Of a DNA stretch of 64,000 bases, positions 11,691 through 24,010 are shown one piece after another. The notes below the pieces were generated by a model. The model had not been told where the DNA came from. It worked only from the letters and a program-made list of their open reading frames with translations, and made no database searches. Each line of letters starts with the position of its first letter. Position 1 is the stretch's first letter. Position numbers and translations under genes: made by a program. Source of the DNA: Inia geoffrensis (lineage: Eukaryota; Chordata; Mammalia; Artiodactyla; Iniidae); assembly GCA_036417435.1 (NCBI GenBank), contig CM070910.1, positions 15,255,501-15,319,500 on the forward strand, in the 5' to 3' direction.

Positions 11691-11696
11691 TTTATG
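11691..11696 (-). terminator. PLEKHG1: Possible proximal poly(A) signal AATAAA of PLEKHG1
   Basis: A canonical hexamer occurs about 915 bases below the stop codon. Use of it would remove most of the 3' UTR, including the SINE. Whether it is used cannot be told from sequence. Confidence 0.35.
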
Positions 11697-12611
11697 GTTT
11701 ACTTCGTGTTGATTAGAAACAGGCACAAAAAGGAGTGAAGGGTTCCATCTTCTCCCCATCCCCAACTGTCATATCATGAGATAATCAAGTTGTACCCAGA
11801 TGTCAACCCATCTTTTCTAACAAGTCAATTTGCATTTTCTTGCACTTGGTTTTAAACCATTAAGGGAATCATTCATTTAACCCCATGAAATGTAACATAA
11901 GTGACGAGCAGCACATTCTCCAGGCCTTGTTCAGGAAGACAGGGAAGGATTTTTACTTACAGAAAATTGGTCATGATACATTCTAATTTCCAATAGTTAC
12001 AATTTTCTGCCTTATAATGAACTAGTTGCAGGAATGCCAGCATAGAAACCCTAAAATGGGCGCCTAGACAATATTCCAATTAGAGATCCCTCGTTTAAGT
12101 TATTCTAGGGTCTTGGCACAAATTTAACAAAAATGTCAGAGGTAAGCATAATCCTTTAAACAGCTTTAGTTTCCTTTCTTTTTAAAAAATGTGAAAAGTC
12201 CTCCTTGATGCCTTTGAGTCCTAGTATACCTGTGGCTTCTGGATAATGGGAAATGATTAGTGCATTTCTTGAAGTCTGGGCACTAATAGTCAGGTTATGG
12301 GAAAAAATACCATGGCCATCGTGTTTTTAAAAAAAAAAAAAAAAAGCCTAAAATTTTCAAGTAAGATTGACTTACATGAAACACGAAGACCATCAACATC
12401 AGAAAACACAGTGTTAGATGCTAACATTTGCTACAGTACAATCCTGGCTGGATCGCCAGCTGTTTCAAAAAGTTGTGCTGTTAAAGAAAGTATACTTTAC
12501 ATCTCTGATGATGACAAAACTGTTCTAATCTGGTACATACAAAACATCTCTCAGTATCTCTAATTCATGAGCACAGTAAGAAGTTAATTCAGGCAGCTAC
12601 TCTTAAGAACC

Positions 12612-13540
12612 TCAGGCAAAGCTGCTTGAACTAAGACACTGGAATTTTTCCCTTAGAGATTGGACAATATTTTGCTGATTGGGAGATGGCCCCTTCCAGA
12701 GATAGTCATTCAGTTTGTCAGAATCATTGTATGATGTCAGATACGGTCCAAGTTTGCTGCTTATTGGCTCATCTTCTTCTGACTTGATCTCCACATAGTC
12801 ATCTTCATCTCCTTCAGTCTCTTTGAAATTGGAAAAGTAGTTCTGGGTAGCTATTTGGGCACTTAAAGGTAAATTTCTATTTACTACCAGAACTTTCTGC
12901 GAGTCCTGGAGGGTGAGATCTGAGTGTTTTTCAGTGCCCTGTTGACCTGAGTCAGCAATACCTGGCACCAAATCCTGGTGACTCTCCCACCTTGAACTTC
13001 TGTGTAAAGACAGCAGCTGTTTCTTTCCCATTTCACTAGGGTAGTTGATGGAGTCCGCGGACTTGTTTATCAGGATGGAGTAAGATGACTGGGACCTGTT
13101 ATAAGGCTGAGATTTAGCACTGATTCCTTTCCGTCCCAGAGAGTTGTAAAGATGGCCTTGACAGGAGTTCTCTTTGTTGGGCTGGCTGACCACCACGCTG
13201 TGTCTCTGCACAGAGCCCAGCAGAGGCTCAGAGATTTGGAGAGAAGGCACAGAGCAAGCTGCAGACAGTTGTCTTGGGATACTTTTCGTATTGATCTCTA
13301 AAGTGGGATATTTTGACTTCAAGTCTTGCTCTGGCGGGGGACAGAAATCTGCTAACTCTCCATTACTATAGGTTGAATGCAAAAGCCAATCCTCGCTACC
13401 ATGTTGGATGTGGGAAGGTGATGCAGAGCTGAGGTTGGAGGATTCTTGAGGGCTGGCCCAGCCATCCTTCTGAGTCTTGAAGGGGGTCTCTCTGAATACG
13501 ATCTGGTCATACAGTTGGGAGTACTCAGCAATCCTGGCAC
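12612..13540 (-). CDS. PLEKHG1: PLEKHG1 terminal coding exon (C-terminal 308 residues)
   Basis: The acceptor is tgccttccag before 13,540; two bases complete a Gly codon split from the preceding exon. The frame begins [17 protein letters not shown] and ends [17 protein letters not shown] (12,614-12,612). It covers residues 861-1168 of the part encoded here. The content is disordered: Ser/Gln/Asn-rich, with an acidic stretch ([19 protein letters not shown]) and a C-terminal [13 protein letters not shown] block that resembles the known PLEKHG1 terminus. No domain is recognised. An upstream TTG near 13,382 is simply an internal Leu codon. Confidence 0.94.
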
Positions 13541-16500
13541 CTGGAAGGCAAATATTAAAATGATCAATATATACAGGATCATTTCTACGTGCAAAGATTT
13601 AAAACATAAGAACGTTCTAGCAGCATATTAAAAATATTTAAACAGTAGACAGGACTTTTAAGTTTGAGGATAAGAAATCATCAAATACTAAGCAACACAA
13701 ACTCATAAAATCATCCCGTTTCATGAAAAAGCCACCTAAAACTTCATTTGATCTAATTCTGGATTATTTTGTTCATTTCAACAGCAGGTCTGCAAGCGTT
13801 CCCTGTTTGTAATGACAATTTCTAGTGTTCTTTACAAGCATGGAATAGTGTGTCAGTGCTAAAAAACAGGCAACATAAAAATAAGAGTCAGCACTTAAAC
13901 CCTGGTCAATGAGAAATAACTCAAGTAGTCATTAAAAGAAGCATGATCACAATCCACCCTGCAATGGGTACCCCTGCCTCACCAGTCTTGATTGCTCTCA
14001 GACAACTACTCCCAGCAGAGTTTGCTCCCAGCGGCTGTTCCTGCCCTTCTTGTTTCCAGGCAGCCCTCCACTGCCACCGTCTTGGGATGTTGACAGGAGG
14101 TCCTCCCTTCAAAACCACATGTACTGACTGATCCTTACAACCTTTCCTATCACCGAGAAGCCGGGCACTGAAGTCTATGCTTCCAAGACATTAAGAATGG
14201 ACCATCCTGTGCACACATTCCATAATCTAATGCTCTCTAGTACTCGTTGCAGAACAGGGTTTTACCGTTTCTTCCACGAAAGCTATTGCCACTTCAAATT
14301 AAGCTATGAGGCCACTATCCTCTCTACTTCACTTCTGAGTACAGACATCTCTAAAGACATTAACAGAACCATGATAGAGACACAGAGAATTCTCTTGGGT
14401 CAGGAATGATTAAAAAGAGAGAGCCCAGAGATGTCAATTTCAAGAGCCGTGTCGCCCCACCTCCCAATCCACGTACCCACATGACCACCCTAGAATCAAA
14501 GAATTCCATGAATCCTATAAATCACTCAGACCACATCTACGCAGTCTCTACAGAGGGCATCTATTCTACATATGATGACCAGCAAGTGACATTATAATTT
14601 TTTCCTCTTTAAGCTATTTATATTTTTAGTAACCTGTTGTTAGTAAATGATTCCTTGAATTTAAACTAAATATTTAGTTGAGTTTCTGTTGTTTCTTTCA
14701 CGTTTGCCTTCTATGGGGACAGAAAACAATGTGCTGTTGTTCCGTGTGCCCTTCAACTGCAACCCCCTCAGGTTACTTGCCCCTTAGTCCCCGGAATCAG
14801 AATAACTAGTGTTTATCTTCTCATTATAGGTCCTACCTTCATTCAGATCCTTCAGACGTTCAAGTCCGAATTCCTTGGAAGCACAGAGCTTATTAGTTTA
14901 GAATTTGTAGTAACAAAAACTTGAGCTATTACTCCTTAAAGGGCATAGTAAAGACTCTCAATACCAATTAAGATTTGGTAAAACCCCTTAAGGGACTGGA
15001 AGTCTACATAGACTACCAAGGTGCCCTTGTTCACCCCCCCTGACGTATACAACGTTTCGTTAACTATGAAACCCAACCGACGTTAGCTGGACCTTTAGGC
15101 TTGTCCTTGGTTGGCGGTCCCGCCTCAAAGTCAAGATGGTTGTTCCCAAGCCATTCTCACCTCCACTGTGGCTCTGAGCCTGACCCCACAGCTGAATCAG
15201 GAAGGCTTTGAACTTCTACAAAGTTCCAAGAAAATGACAACTTGAGAGAAAGCAGTGAGAGCTAATTAAAAAAAAAATCAGTTAAACTATTACAGCATCA
15301 AAGATTTAACTATAAAGTCTTGTAAGAACAAATAGCTCTTGACTTTAGAACGCGGTGGCCCAGATCGTCTGAAACCATGTATTATCCAAAATATCCATAG
15401 TACTTCTCATGCCTTTTCCTTCTTTATCACACTCTCTTCTTCTTCCTTTGCTTAATCAAATCCTATTTTCCTCTCAAGACCCTCTATCAGCTTTATCACG
15501 TCCATGAATCCTTCTCTAACTGACTTCTCTGAGGTCTTGTATATGCACCACCATACTTAGCTATTGGTCGTGTACACATGCTTGCACACAATCTTGTGTT
15601 GCTAGTTATTGTATCTAAGCTGGTTTGTTAGTCCATCTAGTCCATGAGCTTTTAATCTTGGAGAACAATCCCCACAGAAAACCAAGCACAGCTCTAGGCA
15701 GAAATTGGTCTCAAGAACTACTTAATTACCCAGATAAGTGTTGGACGGCCTCCATTTATTCTAAACATAGTGTTAAGAACAAATGTGCTCTAAGACTATA
15801 CCACTGAGAGTGGAAAGGCAGCGTACAATTTGGGCATAGCAGGAAATGGGGAAGCAGGAAGACAGCCTTTAGTAAAATGCTATGTAAACATATATATTAT
15901 AGACAACTCATAACGGGCACAGTTTATCTTTGGATAATAAAAAGTTGACCGTTTATAAATTTGGAATAGAAAGTACCTCACGAGTAGACAATATACTGTG
16001 CCGATCTAAGTTTTTGTTTTTTTGGTCTCAGCTTGACCTTCTAAGAGAGTCTATAACTTGCTTGATGCCAACATGAACATGAGACAAGTTTCCAAAGCAA
16101 TGGCTGTTATTAACTAGATACCGTTAGTCAGATGTACAGGAAATAGCCAGCCCAGGACGACACTTCTAGCCTAAAAAGCTTAGTATTAGTCAGCTGGATC
16201 AAAATTCCCCCTCATTCTTGGTTCTGGCAGTCACAGCCCTTATAGAACACGTACATTATCATGATGCGACAACGTCAGGGCTATGTCTGGTTTATTCCTC
16301 TTTTGTAAGTTTAGAAGGTAGAATTCTTATCATTCCAGATAAAAATTTGAAGTGATCCTTGTTGAGAGAAGTATGAACTATACTGTTTTCAAGACAGAGA
16401 TTAAAATCAACATTTCTGACGTTGCCTGTGATGTAGCGCAAAGCATAAACTGTTATCTTGCCTTCCCTACTTTACACAAGGAGGAAAACTCCTCAAGCCT

Positions 16501-16559
16501 GTATGGAGTTTTCTCCCACAGAGAACATCACCAAAAAAACAAAGAGTGTGGGGTGCACC

Positions 16560-16970
16560 CCAAAGGCTTCCTTGGCCTCAAAGACTGTCAGGAGTGAGGC
16601 ATAATGGGACAAGATGGCCGGCATGCCGCAACAGGCTCCAAAAGGTGGGAGGGGCTAGACCTGGTTGGGTGATTTACAGGCGGAAGTCTGGCCCAGGGCC
16701 TGTAGACCCCGGCTGGAGCGTTCAATAAAGGTGCTGGAGAGTTTCAGCAGGTGAATAGGGCGCCCCTCCTTCCGCACAACACCGAGAGCAAGCTCCTGGC
16801 AAAGTGGCAAGGCCCATACGGAGAAGTCTGGAGAATCGGTCCATTCGATTACGACGTCCTGTGCCCAGATAAACAAGAGAGAGAAAAGGAGTCATCATGT
16901 CAACTGATTGAAAGCCTGGTGGGCACAGGAAGTGGTCTCGATCCACCCAGATGGAAGATTCTTCAGGTCT
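16560..16970 (+). mobile_element. Degraded endogenous retrovirus fragment (LTR-like piece and pol/integrase C-terminal remnant)
   Basis: At 16,777-16,880 the plus strand encodes a stretch resembling the C-terminal region of a class I (gamma-like) retroviral integrase, with the conserved KLLAKWQGP block followed by a degenerate GP-DY segment. The similarity fades after that. Just upstream is an AATAAA (16,723) in a GC-rich setting that could be an LTR piece, although its order relative to pol would be unusual. No gag, protease, complete pol or env is visible, so this is a fossil with no coding capacity. Family assignment is from memory of the motif only. Confidence 0.5.
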
Positions 16971-17179
16971 GAGAGATGGCAGGCCCTAGGGACACGCCCC
17001 TGCCAACCAGCAGGGGGAGACACTGGTTGGCTCACAAGATGACTCTGGAGAGATCTTCTCTTGGGAGAGAATGTCGATAGTAGCCCACCATGTCAAGAAA
17101 GGGCCCAGACACAGAGCTCTGATCCTACAGGAGCCCAAGAAGACACGAGTAGGCAAAACAGAAAGAACAAACCAAAAGC

Positions 17180-17203
17180 GGGGGGGGGGGGGGGGGGGGG
17201 GGG
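17180..17203 (+). repeat. Poly(G) run of 24 bases
   Basis: An uninterrupted run of 24 G lies in PLEKHG1 intron DNA; the transcript strand has 24 C. Such runs can form G-quadruplexes and are prone to length change and sequencing error, so the exact length is uncertain. Confidence 0.9.
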
Positions 17204-19062
17204 AAGCAAAAGAAAACCCCAAAGGGAAATCTATTAATACTTAAAAGGTGGGTAAAAAAGACTATTCAAGGTAGTTGTAAGCCCTAATGATTCAGTATTG
17301 AAGACCTTGCTTCTACCAGGGTTAGAGCTTCGCATGTTGATGGATGGTCCACATTCCAAACAACCGGCCTCAGGCAATTACCACTTTTTAAACAACAGTC
17401 TGCTGGCTTAATCAATCCATCATCATCGGAAACCTTAGTATTATATTTTCTCTCATTCTGAGGCACCCTAGCCCAAGATTCAGTCAGTGGTTGCATTGCC
17501 AACACACTACTGGCTCTAGTGCCATCTGTACTCCAAAACAGTCCGCCTGCAGCTGGAACTCAGTCACTTTTTCTATCTGTAACAACAAACCAGTTTAGCA
17601 ACACTAGCGTTGGAAAAGGGACTAATTCAAGCATATTATTGCAAGGAGAAAAATACATGCGATCTAGTCTCTCACATTCATATAAAAATCACATTTAATC
17701 TTTATCTAACTTAAAAAGAAGAGGCCAAGGCACAGAGAGTCTGTAAAATCCTTCAGGTAACATTTCCAGGGCTTAACTTCCCTGTGTGTTAAGAAATATT
17801 ACTGTGTGATTAGCTCTGGGAAAAGAGTAAACTTAGGTAATTCTTAAACACTCCCAAACTTAAGAAAACTTTTTTTTTCCTACAGATTCTTGTCATGCAA
17901 CTTGTGAGTCCATTTAGGATTTGGATACCCCCTTCTGATTCTCTGCTTTCCACCTAAGAAAGCAGTCCCAAAGAAAGGAGGCAGCTGGCATCAAGTTGGC
18001 CAGATGAGCCATGCCGCCACCAAGCTAACCAACGAAACATACCCTGATACTGAGCCATCTGGTTTTTATTTTTAATTGGAGAACTGTCTCTTCTCATTTG
18101 ATACAGAGACAATCCTTTGTCAGAAGATCTAGGGCTGGGATTCTTAAAACAGGATCAAAAGTCCACACTTTAAAAAAAAATTCAGTTCCTGGGCCCTAAT
18201 CCCAGAAATCTCTCTGGGTCTGGAGGTGAAAAACTCCTCAGGTGAGAGTCAGCACCCTCAGGTTTTTTTTTTTTTTCTTTCCATGACAATCCAGTGCTTA
18301 ATTCACATCATGCCCTTCCACTGAGAACCCTGTGTAATTTATCCAGGGGATATGTACTTCTTTACAATAGAGGAAAAGTCAAACTGTGATCCTCTCATTC
18401 CTAAACCCTAATGGTGCCAATATCACGCACGTGATCCTGGTTTGGTTCTGCCCAAAAAGGAGGCTTGACTCAAAGAATTAAACTTCTTGGAAGCATACAG
18501 GAGAATACCAAATGAGACGGTATTAAATGCATTACAGCAGCTATTCAAAAAAAAGCAACTAGAAAATGTAACACATGAGAAAACAGCCGAGTTACAGTGT
18601 GAACAGCTAAAAAAAAAAAAAACATGCCAAAAGGCCTCCTTTTTGTCTTTGTTAGGATGAGTAGGCATTTTTGTTAGGATTCCGGAGCAAAGGGCAAACC
18701 TATTCTGTATTCGTCCAAACCTTAAACTCTTACCCTGCTATCCAGCTACCCCTCCTAACACACTGAAACTGAAACTGACGGCTATTTTTCAGCTCTAGAT
18801 TATATTAGAGAACACTGCTTCAAATATCATATCTGGAGTGATGGTGTCACAGACACCAGGAAACCCTCCAGACCCAGTCGCCTCCCACTGGTGAGATGTG
18901 GTGGGTGCAGGGCCGGCCTCATCTGTGCGTCAGTGAGTCTGGGGTCTCTCTGTGAGAATGAACGTCTGGGTGACAGCCCCCTCACGGTGCTAAGGATACT
19001 GAGAACCAGAACACGGCTCTCTCCCAGTCCTCGGAAGGAGAAGGGCAGCGCGGGAGACATAC

Positions 19063-20683
19063 CGATGGCGGGCCCGCCTTGCTTCTTTTCTTCCAGGATG
19101 GCCGCCAGGTCCCTGGGAACGTGCTTCGGCACTTGGCTGCCAGGCGGCTGCTCCAGCTCCGGGCTTTTCACCCTTAACAGCTGATTTGCCTTCTTGATCT
19201 TCTGACTGTACTGCCGGGCCATCAGGAAAACCCTGCTCCTGGTCTTGTCTGCGGTGTCCATGCCGGGCTCAGGGTTTTTCAGGTCTGCAGGGGGCGGGCT
19301 GCCGCCAGCCACGTCGTAGGGACTCTCCACGGGCGGCAGGTCACTGACCAGCGACAGCCGGTGGAGACTCAGGCAGGAGCCGTCTTTGGAGGCCGGGGTT
19401 AGGTCGAGCGTGCAGGAGACCGGCCCCGGCCTGTCTCTGGGCGGCAAGAGGAGAGCCCGGCCCGCGGGCAGGGAACGTGGGGAGCGCGCGCCCAGCTCCG
19501 GGGCGCTGCCCGCCAGCGGCCGCTCCTGCACGTCGTCTTTGCTAACGGGAAACGCCGCCAGGAGCCGGTCTCTGGCTTTGACTTCGTTTTTCTTGATGTA
19601 ATTTTCCAGGTCATTCCAGATTTCATCTACTTCTTCAGACAGTTTATCGGAGACGGACCGATCTGCTATGGACAAATTGCAGCCGAAGGAGTTATAGAAC
19701 AAACTCAGATAATCGTTATCGGAGGGTCCCGGGGGGTAGGGCGCCTCGTCCTCGCTGAACTGGAGGCTGTCCTGGGAAACAGAGGCCCTCAGACTGTCAC
19801 AGCACCCCAGGTCGGCCTCCAGGCCCAGGAAGGTGCTCCTCTTGGGACGCTTTAGGCTGCTGCACTTGAAGTCCTGGGAGGGCGCATCTGGGAGCCCGAT
19901 GGTGTCGTAGACGTTCTCCTCCACCACCTGGAGTTCGCGTGAGCTTTGGTTCCACGCCTCCCGGCCTGGGGGAGCACCATCTCTCTGGGGGTGCAGAGGG
20001 CTCTTCTCTGGGCTTGCCGGCCTCTTTGAGAAGGCCAGTTCTGGGGTGCTCTTGGGGCGAGCAGAGTCCCTGGCTGATTTGGGGGGAGGGGCTTCAGCTC
20101 CTTCCCGTTTAGCCACCATCAGTTTCAAGTCCTCATAACTTATGTTATCATAGACATGGTCTATGTCATCAATGGTCAACTCTACAGAGGGCCCGAAGGG
20201 AGTCATCCCGTCCCGCCCCTCTGTTTTAGGGTCATTCTGCAGTTCCCTTCGGGAGCTGTACTGAGGGCTGTCACTGTCCCTATTTCTTATGTCAGAAGGA
20301 CACGTGTTGCTCTCGCCAGCACTGCTGGCCCGCCGCACAACCCTGTGGGCAGAGCTGGGGGTCTCCGAGGACTCGACCTGTCCCATGTGCCAACTGCAAG
20401 GTCGACTGGAAGTGCTGTCTTCACACAGTCGGGCAGAGTTCAGATCTGAAGGGGAGAAGGATGGAAGGAACATCTGATAATCATCTTCGTCCTCCTCATT
20501 CTCCTGCGGAGACCGCCGACTGGGGAACAAGGCTTGCCGGATCTGGTGGTCCGTCCAGATGCTTCTGACGGCCCCGCCCCCACGAAGCACGCTGATAATG
20601 GCAGAACTGTTCGGCTGACTGTTCCTCTGGGCGGGAGACGGCCCTGCTGAAGTCAGCTGGGGAGACCCTTCCTCTCTGGAAAC
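19063..20683 (-). CDS. PLEKHG1: PLEKHG1 large exon (1,621 nt) for most of the disordered tail
   Basis: The acceptor is tcctccccag before 20,683 (phase 0) and the donor is gtatgt at 19,062 (phase 1). It encodes residues 320-859, starting [14 protein letters not shown] and ending [10 protein letters not shown] plus one base. The tail is Ser/Pro-rich and acidic, with several tyrosines in acidic contexts ([15 protein letters not shown] at about 20,118-20,165; [24 protein letters not shown]) and a lysine-rich [14 protein letters not shown] helix-like segment near its end. It has no globular domain. The open frame runs on past both splice sites; these extensions are not coding. Confidence 0.95.
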
Positions 20684-20816
20684 CTGGGGAGGATAGAGAC
20701 ATATCGATTGAACTGTAGCACCACAGGACACATAACTTAGGATGTCTCCTGTATTTACACATTGCCTCTCCCCCTAGACTGTGATATTCTTAAAGAAAAT
20801 GATCAGTAAACGTTGT

Positions 20817-20820
<4 letters not shown>

Positions 20821-20851
<31 letters not shown>

Positions 20852-21041
20852 GGTACGCGGGCCTCTCACTGTTGTGGCCTCTCCCGTTGTGGAGCACAGG
20901 CTCCGGACGCACAGGCCCAGCGGCCATGGCTCACGGGTCCAGCCACTCCGCGGCATGTGGGATCTTCCCGGACCGGGGCACGAAACCGTGTCCCATACAC
21001 CGGCAGGCGGACTCTCAACCACTGCGCCACCAGGGAAGCCC
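20821..21041 (-). repeat. CHR SINE, about 200-bp form
   Basis: In minus orientation it runs from gggcttccctggtggcgcag at 21,041 to a 29-base A tail (T run at 20,821-20,849). It lies in sense orientation about 140 bases above the acceptor of the large PLEKHG1 exon. Confidence 0.9.
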
Positions 21042-22158
21042 AAACATTTTTGATTTTAACTGAGTTGAAAAGCACGTCAGATTTTTTGCAAAAGGAGCAG
21101 AAAGGACAGGAACTGATATTTGCTTAGAAATAGGCTAGGCCATTTGAAGACATTCTCCAAACTTAATGTTCACAATCACTCTTTGAATTAGATATGATTG
21201 TACCAGTTTCACAGTAAGGAAATCTAGGCTTTTAGGATTCAGTAACATGTTCTCCCCCAGCAGTGGAAAGGTTAGCATGTAAACCCAGATTTGACTGCAA
21301 ATACCTTGCCCCACTGCAGGGAATTGGCTAAACACAGAAAACTCTTAGATATTTCTAATAATTCTGATGTGTTCTTGGTAAATAACATTATATAAATAAA
21401 CATATATAGGTGTCAAGGGCCATGGTATCTGATTTCTATTTGGGGTTTGATTCTTAGTGGTCTTACTGTGGTTTCCGGTCTACGAGAAACACCCCTGTCA
21501 GTGATCTGACTGCACCCCCAAGGGTTTTCCTTTAAATCTGCAGACCTGCGTGAACCTGACCAGCACGGCCTTGGTTTATAGATTCTAGGCAAAAGAGCCT
21601 TTGTTGCAGGAATTTAATTTAATCCACTACTGAGCTAATGAAATTTTTACTTTCTTTCAAAATACATTTAATTAAGCAATATTTATATGCCAATTAGGAA
21701 GTAAAATATGAGTGACATTAACCATTTTTAATCAGAGAAAACAATGGGTCTGTTATAACTCGGAACCTTTCCTGATGGAGCTCAATTGTGCAGACAGGGA
21801 GTGGATTGCCCTCTGATGCCCTCTGTGGGTATTGGGATTAGCTTCAAAGATTTGAAAGGGTTAAGACAGGTTCAAACTAATTAGAACCAGGGGTATACTT
21901 TCTGGTCAAAACACTATAGTAACCTATTGGAAATTAGCAAGAATTTTTCATCACCGATCAGTGAAGTTGGGATACATATTACCTTGGAATATCCACCATT
22001 AATATGTCTGTCTGTCTGCTTACCTGCCTGTCTATCTATCAGGGAGAGCAAAGATAAAATTTTATCCTGAATGTTGTTTTTCTACTAAAAATTTAAAGCT
22101 AAAAACATCTAATTAGTCATTTAATCTTTTGTTCACTTTTCTCAAATAGTAAAAATGT

Positions 22159-22373
22159 GGGGCTTCCCTGGTGGCGCAGTGGTTGAGAGTCCGCCTGCCG
22201 ATGCAGTGGACACAGGTTCGTTTCCCGGTCCGGGATGATCCCACATGCTGCGGAGCGGCTGGGCCCATGAGCCATGGCCGCTGAGCCTGCGCGTCCAGAG
22301 CCTGTGCTCCGCAACGGGAGAGGCCACAACGGTGAGGGGTCCGCGTACCGCAAAAAAAAAAAAAAAAAAAAAA
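22159..22373 (+). repeat. CHR SINE, about 200-bp form
   Basis: It starts gggcttccctggtggcgcag and ends in a 22-base A run. The flanking aaaatgtgg is duplicated on both sides, so the insertion is complete. It is antisense to PLEKHG1. Confidence 0.92.
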
Positions 22374-22760
22374 TGTGGACTATTTGAAGACTAGGAATAA
22401 GTGAATACACACACATATAGATATATGTGCACACATACAAATACATATATTATATTTTGGCTCTTCTGTTTTTTTTCTTTACCCTTTAATATCTCTCCCT
22501 TTTCCTCTTACTCAGACTGCACTGGTAAAATGTTTATAAAATATAGGTATGCAGTAACTACATTTTATAAAATAAAACAAGTTAGTATTAGCTAGTTAAA
22601 TCATGATCAAACACTGTGGAAGTGTAACAAAACAATTCTGTGAACAGTCAGAAGTAATACCTTCTTAAAAATCTTTCATTCCAGAAAAATTCCCAGACAT
22701 TTTAGAAAATTAGAAACCCTGAATTGTTAATATCAAAGTATACTTTTAAGGTAAGTACAC

Positions 22761-22888
22761 TTTTTTTGTTTGTTTGTTCGGCCACGCTACGTGGCTTGCG
22801 GGATCTTATTTCCCCAACCAGGGGTCAAACCCGTGTCCCCGGCAGTGGAAGTGCAGAGTCCTAACCACTGGACTGCCAGGGAACTCCC
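22761..22888 (-). repeat. CHR-type SINE, short head-only form
   Basis: In minus orientation it reads gggagttccctggcagtcca to a ggccgaacaaacaaacaaaa tail. An imperfect target duplication (aaggtaagtacactt / aaggtaactacactt) flanks it. Confidence 0.88.
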
Positions 22889-23084
22889 AAAAGGTAACTA
22901 CACTTGAAGTGAAGTTAGCAGTAATTTGGAAGCTGAAATTTTATATCATATAAATCGTCAGGAGAACTGAGGAAGCTCTTAGATTTAGAAATAATCAGTA
23001 TATGGATTGGACACAGCACAGAAGTATGTAGGGTAGATCCCTCATGATGAACAGTTTTCCACATTCTCAGCATTATGGTTACTT

Positions 23085-23290
23085 AACAATAACATAATAA
23101 GAGCTAATTTATGGGGCACTTGTTTTGTGCCAAATACTGTACTAAGCACTTTAAAAAAATATATCACATTTAATCTTTATTACAATTCCATAAATTAGGA
23201 AACTAAGTCTTGGTAAGGTTTAACAACTTGCTTACAGTCATACAGCTTATAAATGGCAGAAATGGATTTGAACCCATGTCTTAATCTTCA
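23085..23290 (-). repeat. MIR SINE, antisense copy
   Basis: It matches the MIR core in reverse: gggcacttgttttgtgcc, then ttaggaaactaagtc and taacaacttgcttacagtca, ending in tttgaacccatgtc. The age and divergence are typical of mammal-wide MIRs. Confidence 0.75.
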
Positions 23291-23754
23291 GTTTATATAT
23301 GAGCTAAATCTCTCTCCCTCTCTCCTTCCCTCTATCTCTCGCTCTATACACACGTGCACACACACACAAACGCGGCTTTAGAAGGTATATTCTAGGAGAA
23401 ATGTTAATCTCTTTATCTCTTTAATCTCTCCCTGCATTTAGTATACATTCATTTTAGTCAGGAGATGGAATTTTACCACTAAGAAAAAAGTACATTGGTG
23501 TTTTATTTCTTTCTTGTCTTCTGATTGTATAAGGTTTAGTTAGTCCCCATATGGAGACTTGACTCGATCACTATCGTAGAAAGTTTCTGAGAAGCTCTTG
23601 AGATTGTATCTCTAGGACTAATAGAGCGATTCCCCCAGCTGGTACTAAGCCAGGCTTGCTCCGTGATCATAGCTTGGCTGCCTTACAAGGGCACCGTCCC
23701 AGTGTTTGTTTATGAAAACGAAGTACGTTAAAAAAAATCAAAATCTCACGCCAT

Positions 23755-24010
23755 ATTTCAGGACAATGAACCAATTCATGTTAATAAATTTCAAAAGCTT
23801 CCAAACAGAAATATGTACTACCTGAAAAACATCCACATGCCGTAATTTTAAGCAAATAGCTTAGAGATAAGACCATGTTGATTTTTAGACATCTAGGCGT
23901 CTAAACTGAAAGATACATTATTTATTAACAGGGTCACTTTGGCCCTGTGCCAAGGAGTAGAGCACATCGAATCGCGGGGGAGATTTTCACAGCCACGTTG
24001 CTACAGATAC
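23755..24010. repeat. Local duplicated segment, copy A
   Basis: It shares with 25,320-25,640 an ordered series of blocks: caatg-accaattcat, tttcaaaagcttcc, aaaaatccaca-gcc, then -tcaacagggtcac-ttgg-, ctgtgc-aaggag. The copies are diverged and about 1.6 kb apart, so this is either an old segmental duplication or two copies of a dispersed repeat I cannot name. Confidence 0.65.

Larger units (their letters stand above)
9868..12611 (-). other. PLEKHG1: PLEKHG1 3' UTR with polyadenylation signals
   Basis: The region between the stop codon and the last good signal is about 2.7 kb. The distal AATAAA is at 9,892-9,887 (minus), and GU-rich sequence (cagtgtg, aatgtgtt) lies just below 9,868, so cleavage is expected near 9,865-9,872. 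A second AATAAA at 11,696-11,691 could give a UTR of about 0.95 kb. A CHR SINE sits inside (10817-11023). The rest has no long frame and looks like ordinary AU-rich UTR. The end is predicted from signals only. Confidence 0.75.
13541..19062 (-). other. PLEKHG1: PLEKHG1 intron before the terminal exon (5.5 kb)
   Basis: The intron starts gtatgt (19,062) and ends tgccttccag. It contains a degraded retroviral fragment near 16,560-16,970 and a 24-base G run at 17,180-17,203. It has no CHR SINE that I can see, which is unusual among the longer introns here. The stretches 13,600-16,500 and 17,210-19,000 show no recognisable element apart from short A runs and a possible MER5-like trace at about 18,130-18,260. 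Confidence 0.75.

Noticed and set aside
18827..19062. Extension of the large PLEKHG1 frame below 19,063.
   Set aside because: A strong gtatgt donor at 19,062 and the phase match to the acceptor at 13,540 show that the exon ends at 19,063. The rest is intron read in frame.
20684..20731. Extension of the large PLEKHG1 frame above 20,683 from a GTG.
   Set aside because: A polypyrimidine tract and cag acceptor end at 20,684, and the upstream microexon joins at phase 0. The GTG is not a start codon.
20848..21063. Recurrent open frames of 60-110 codons with very similar peptides in many places.
   Set aside because: All overlap CHR SINEs; the shared peptide sequence is translated SINE and not a gene family.
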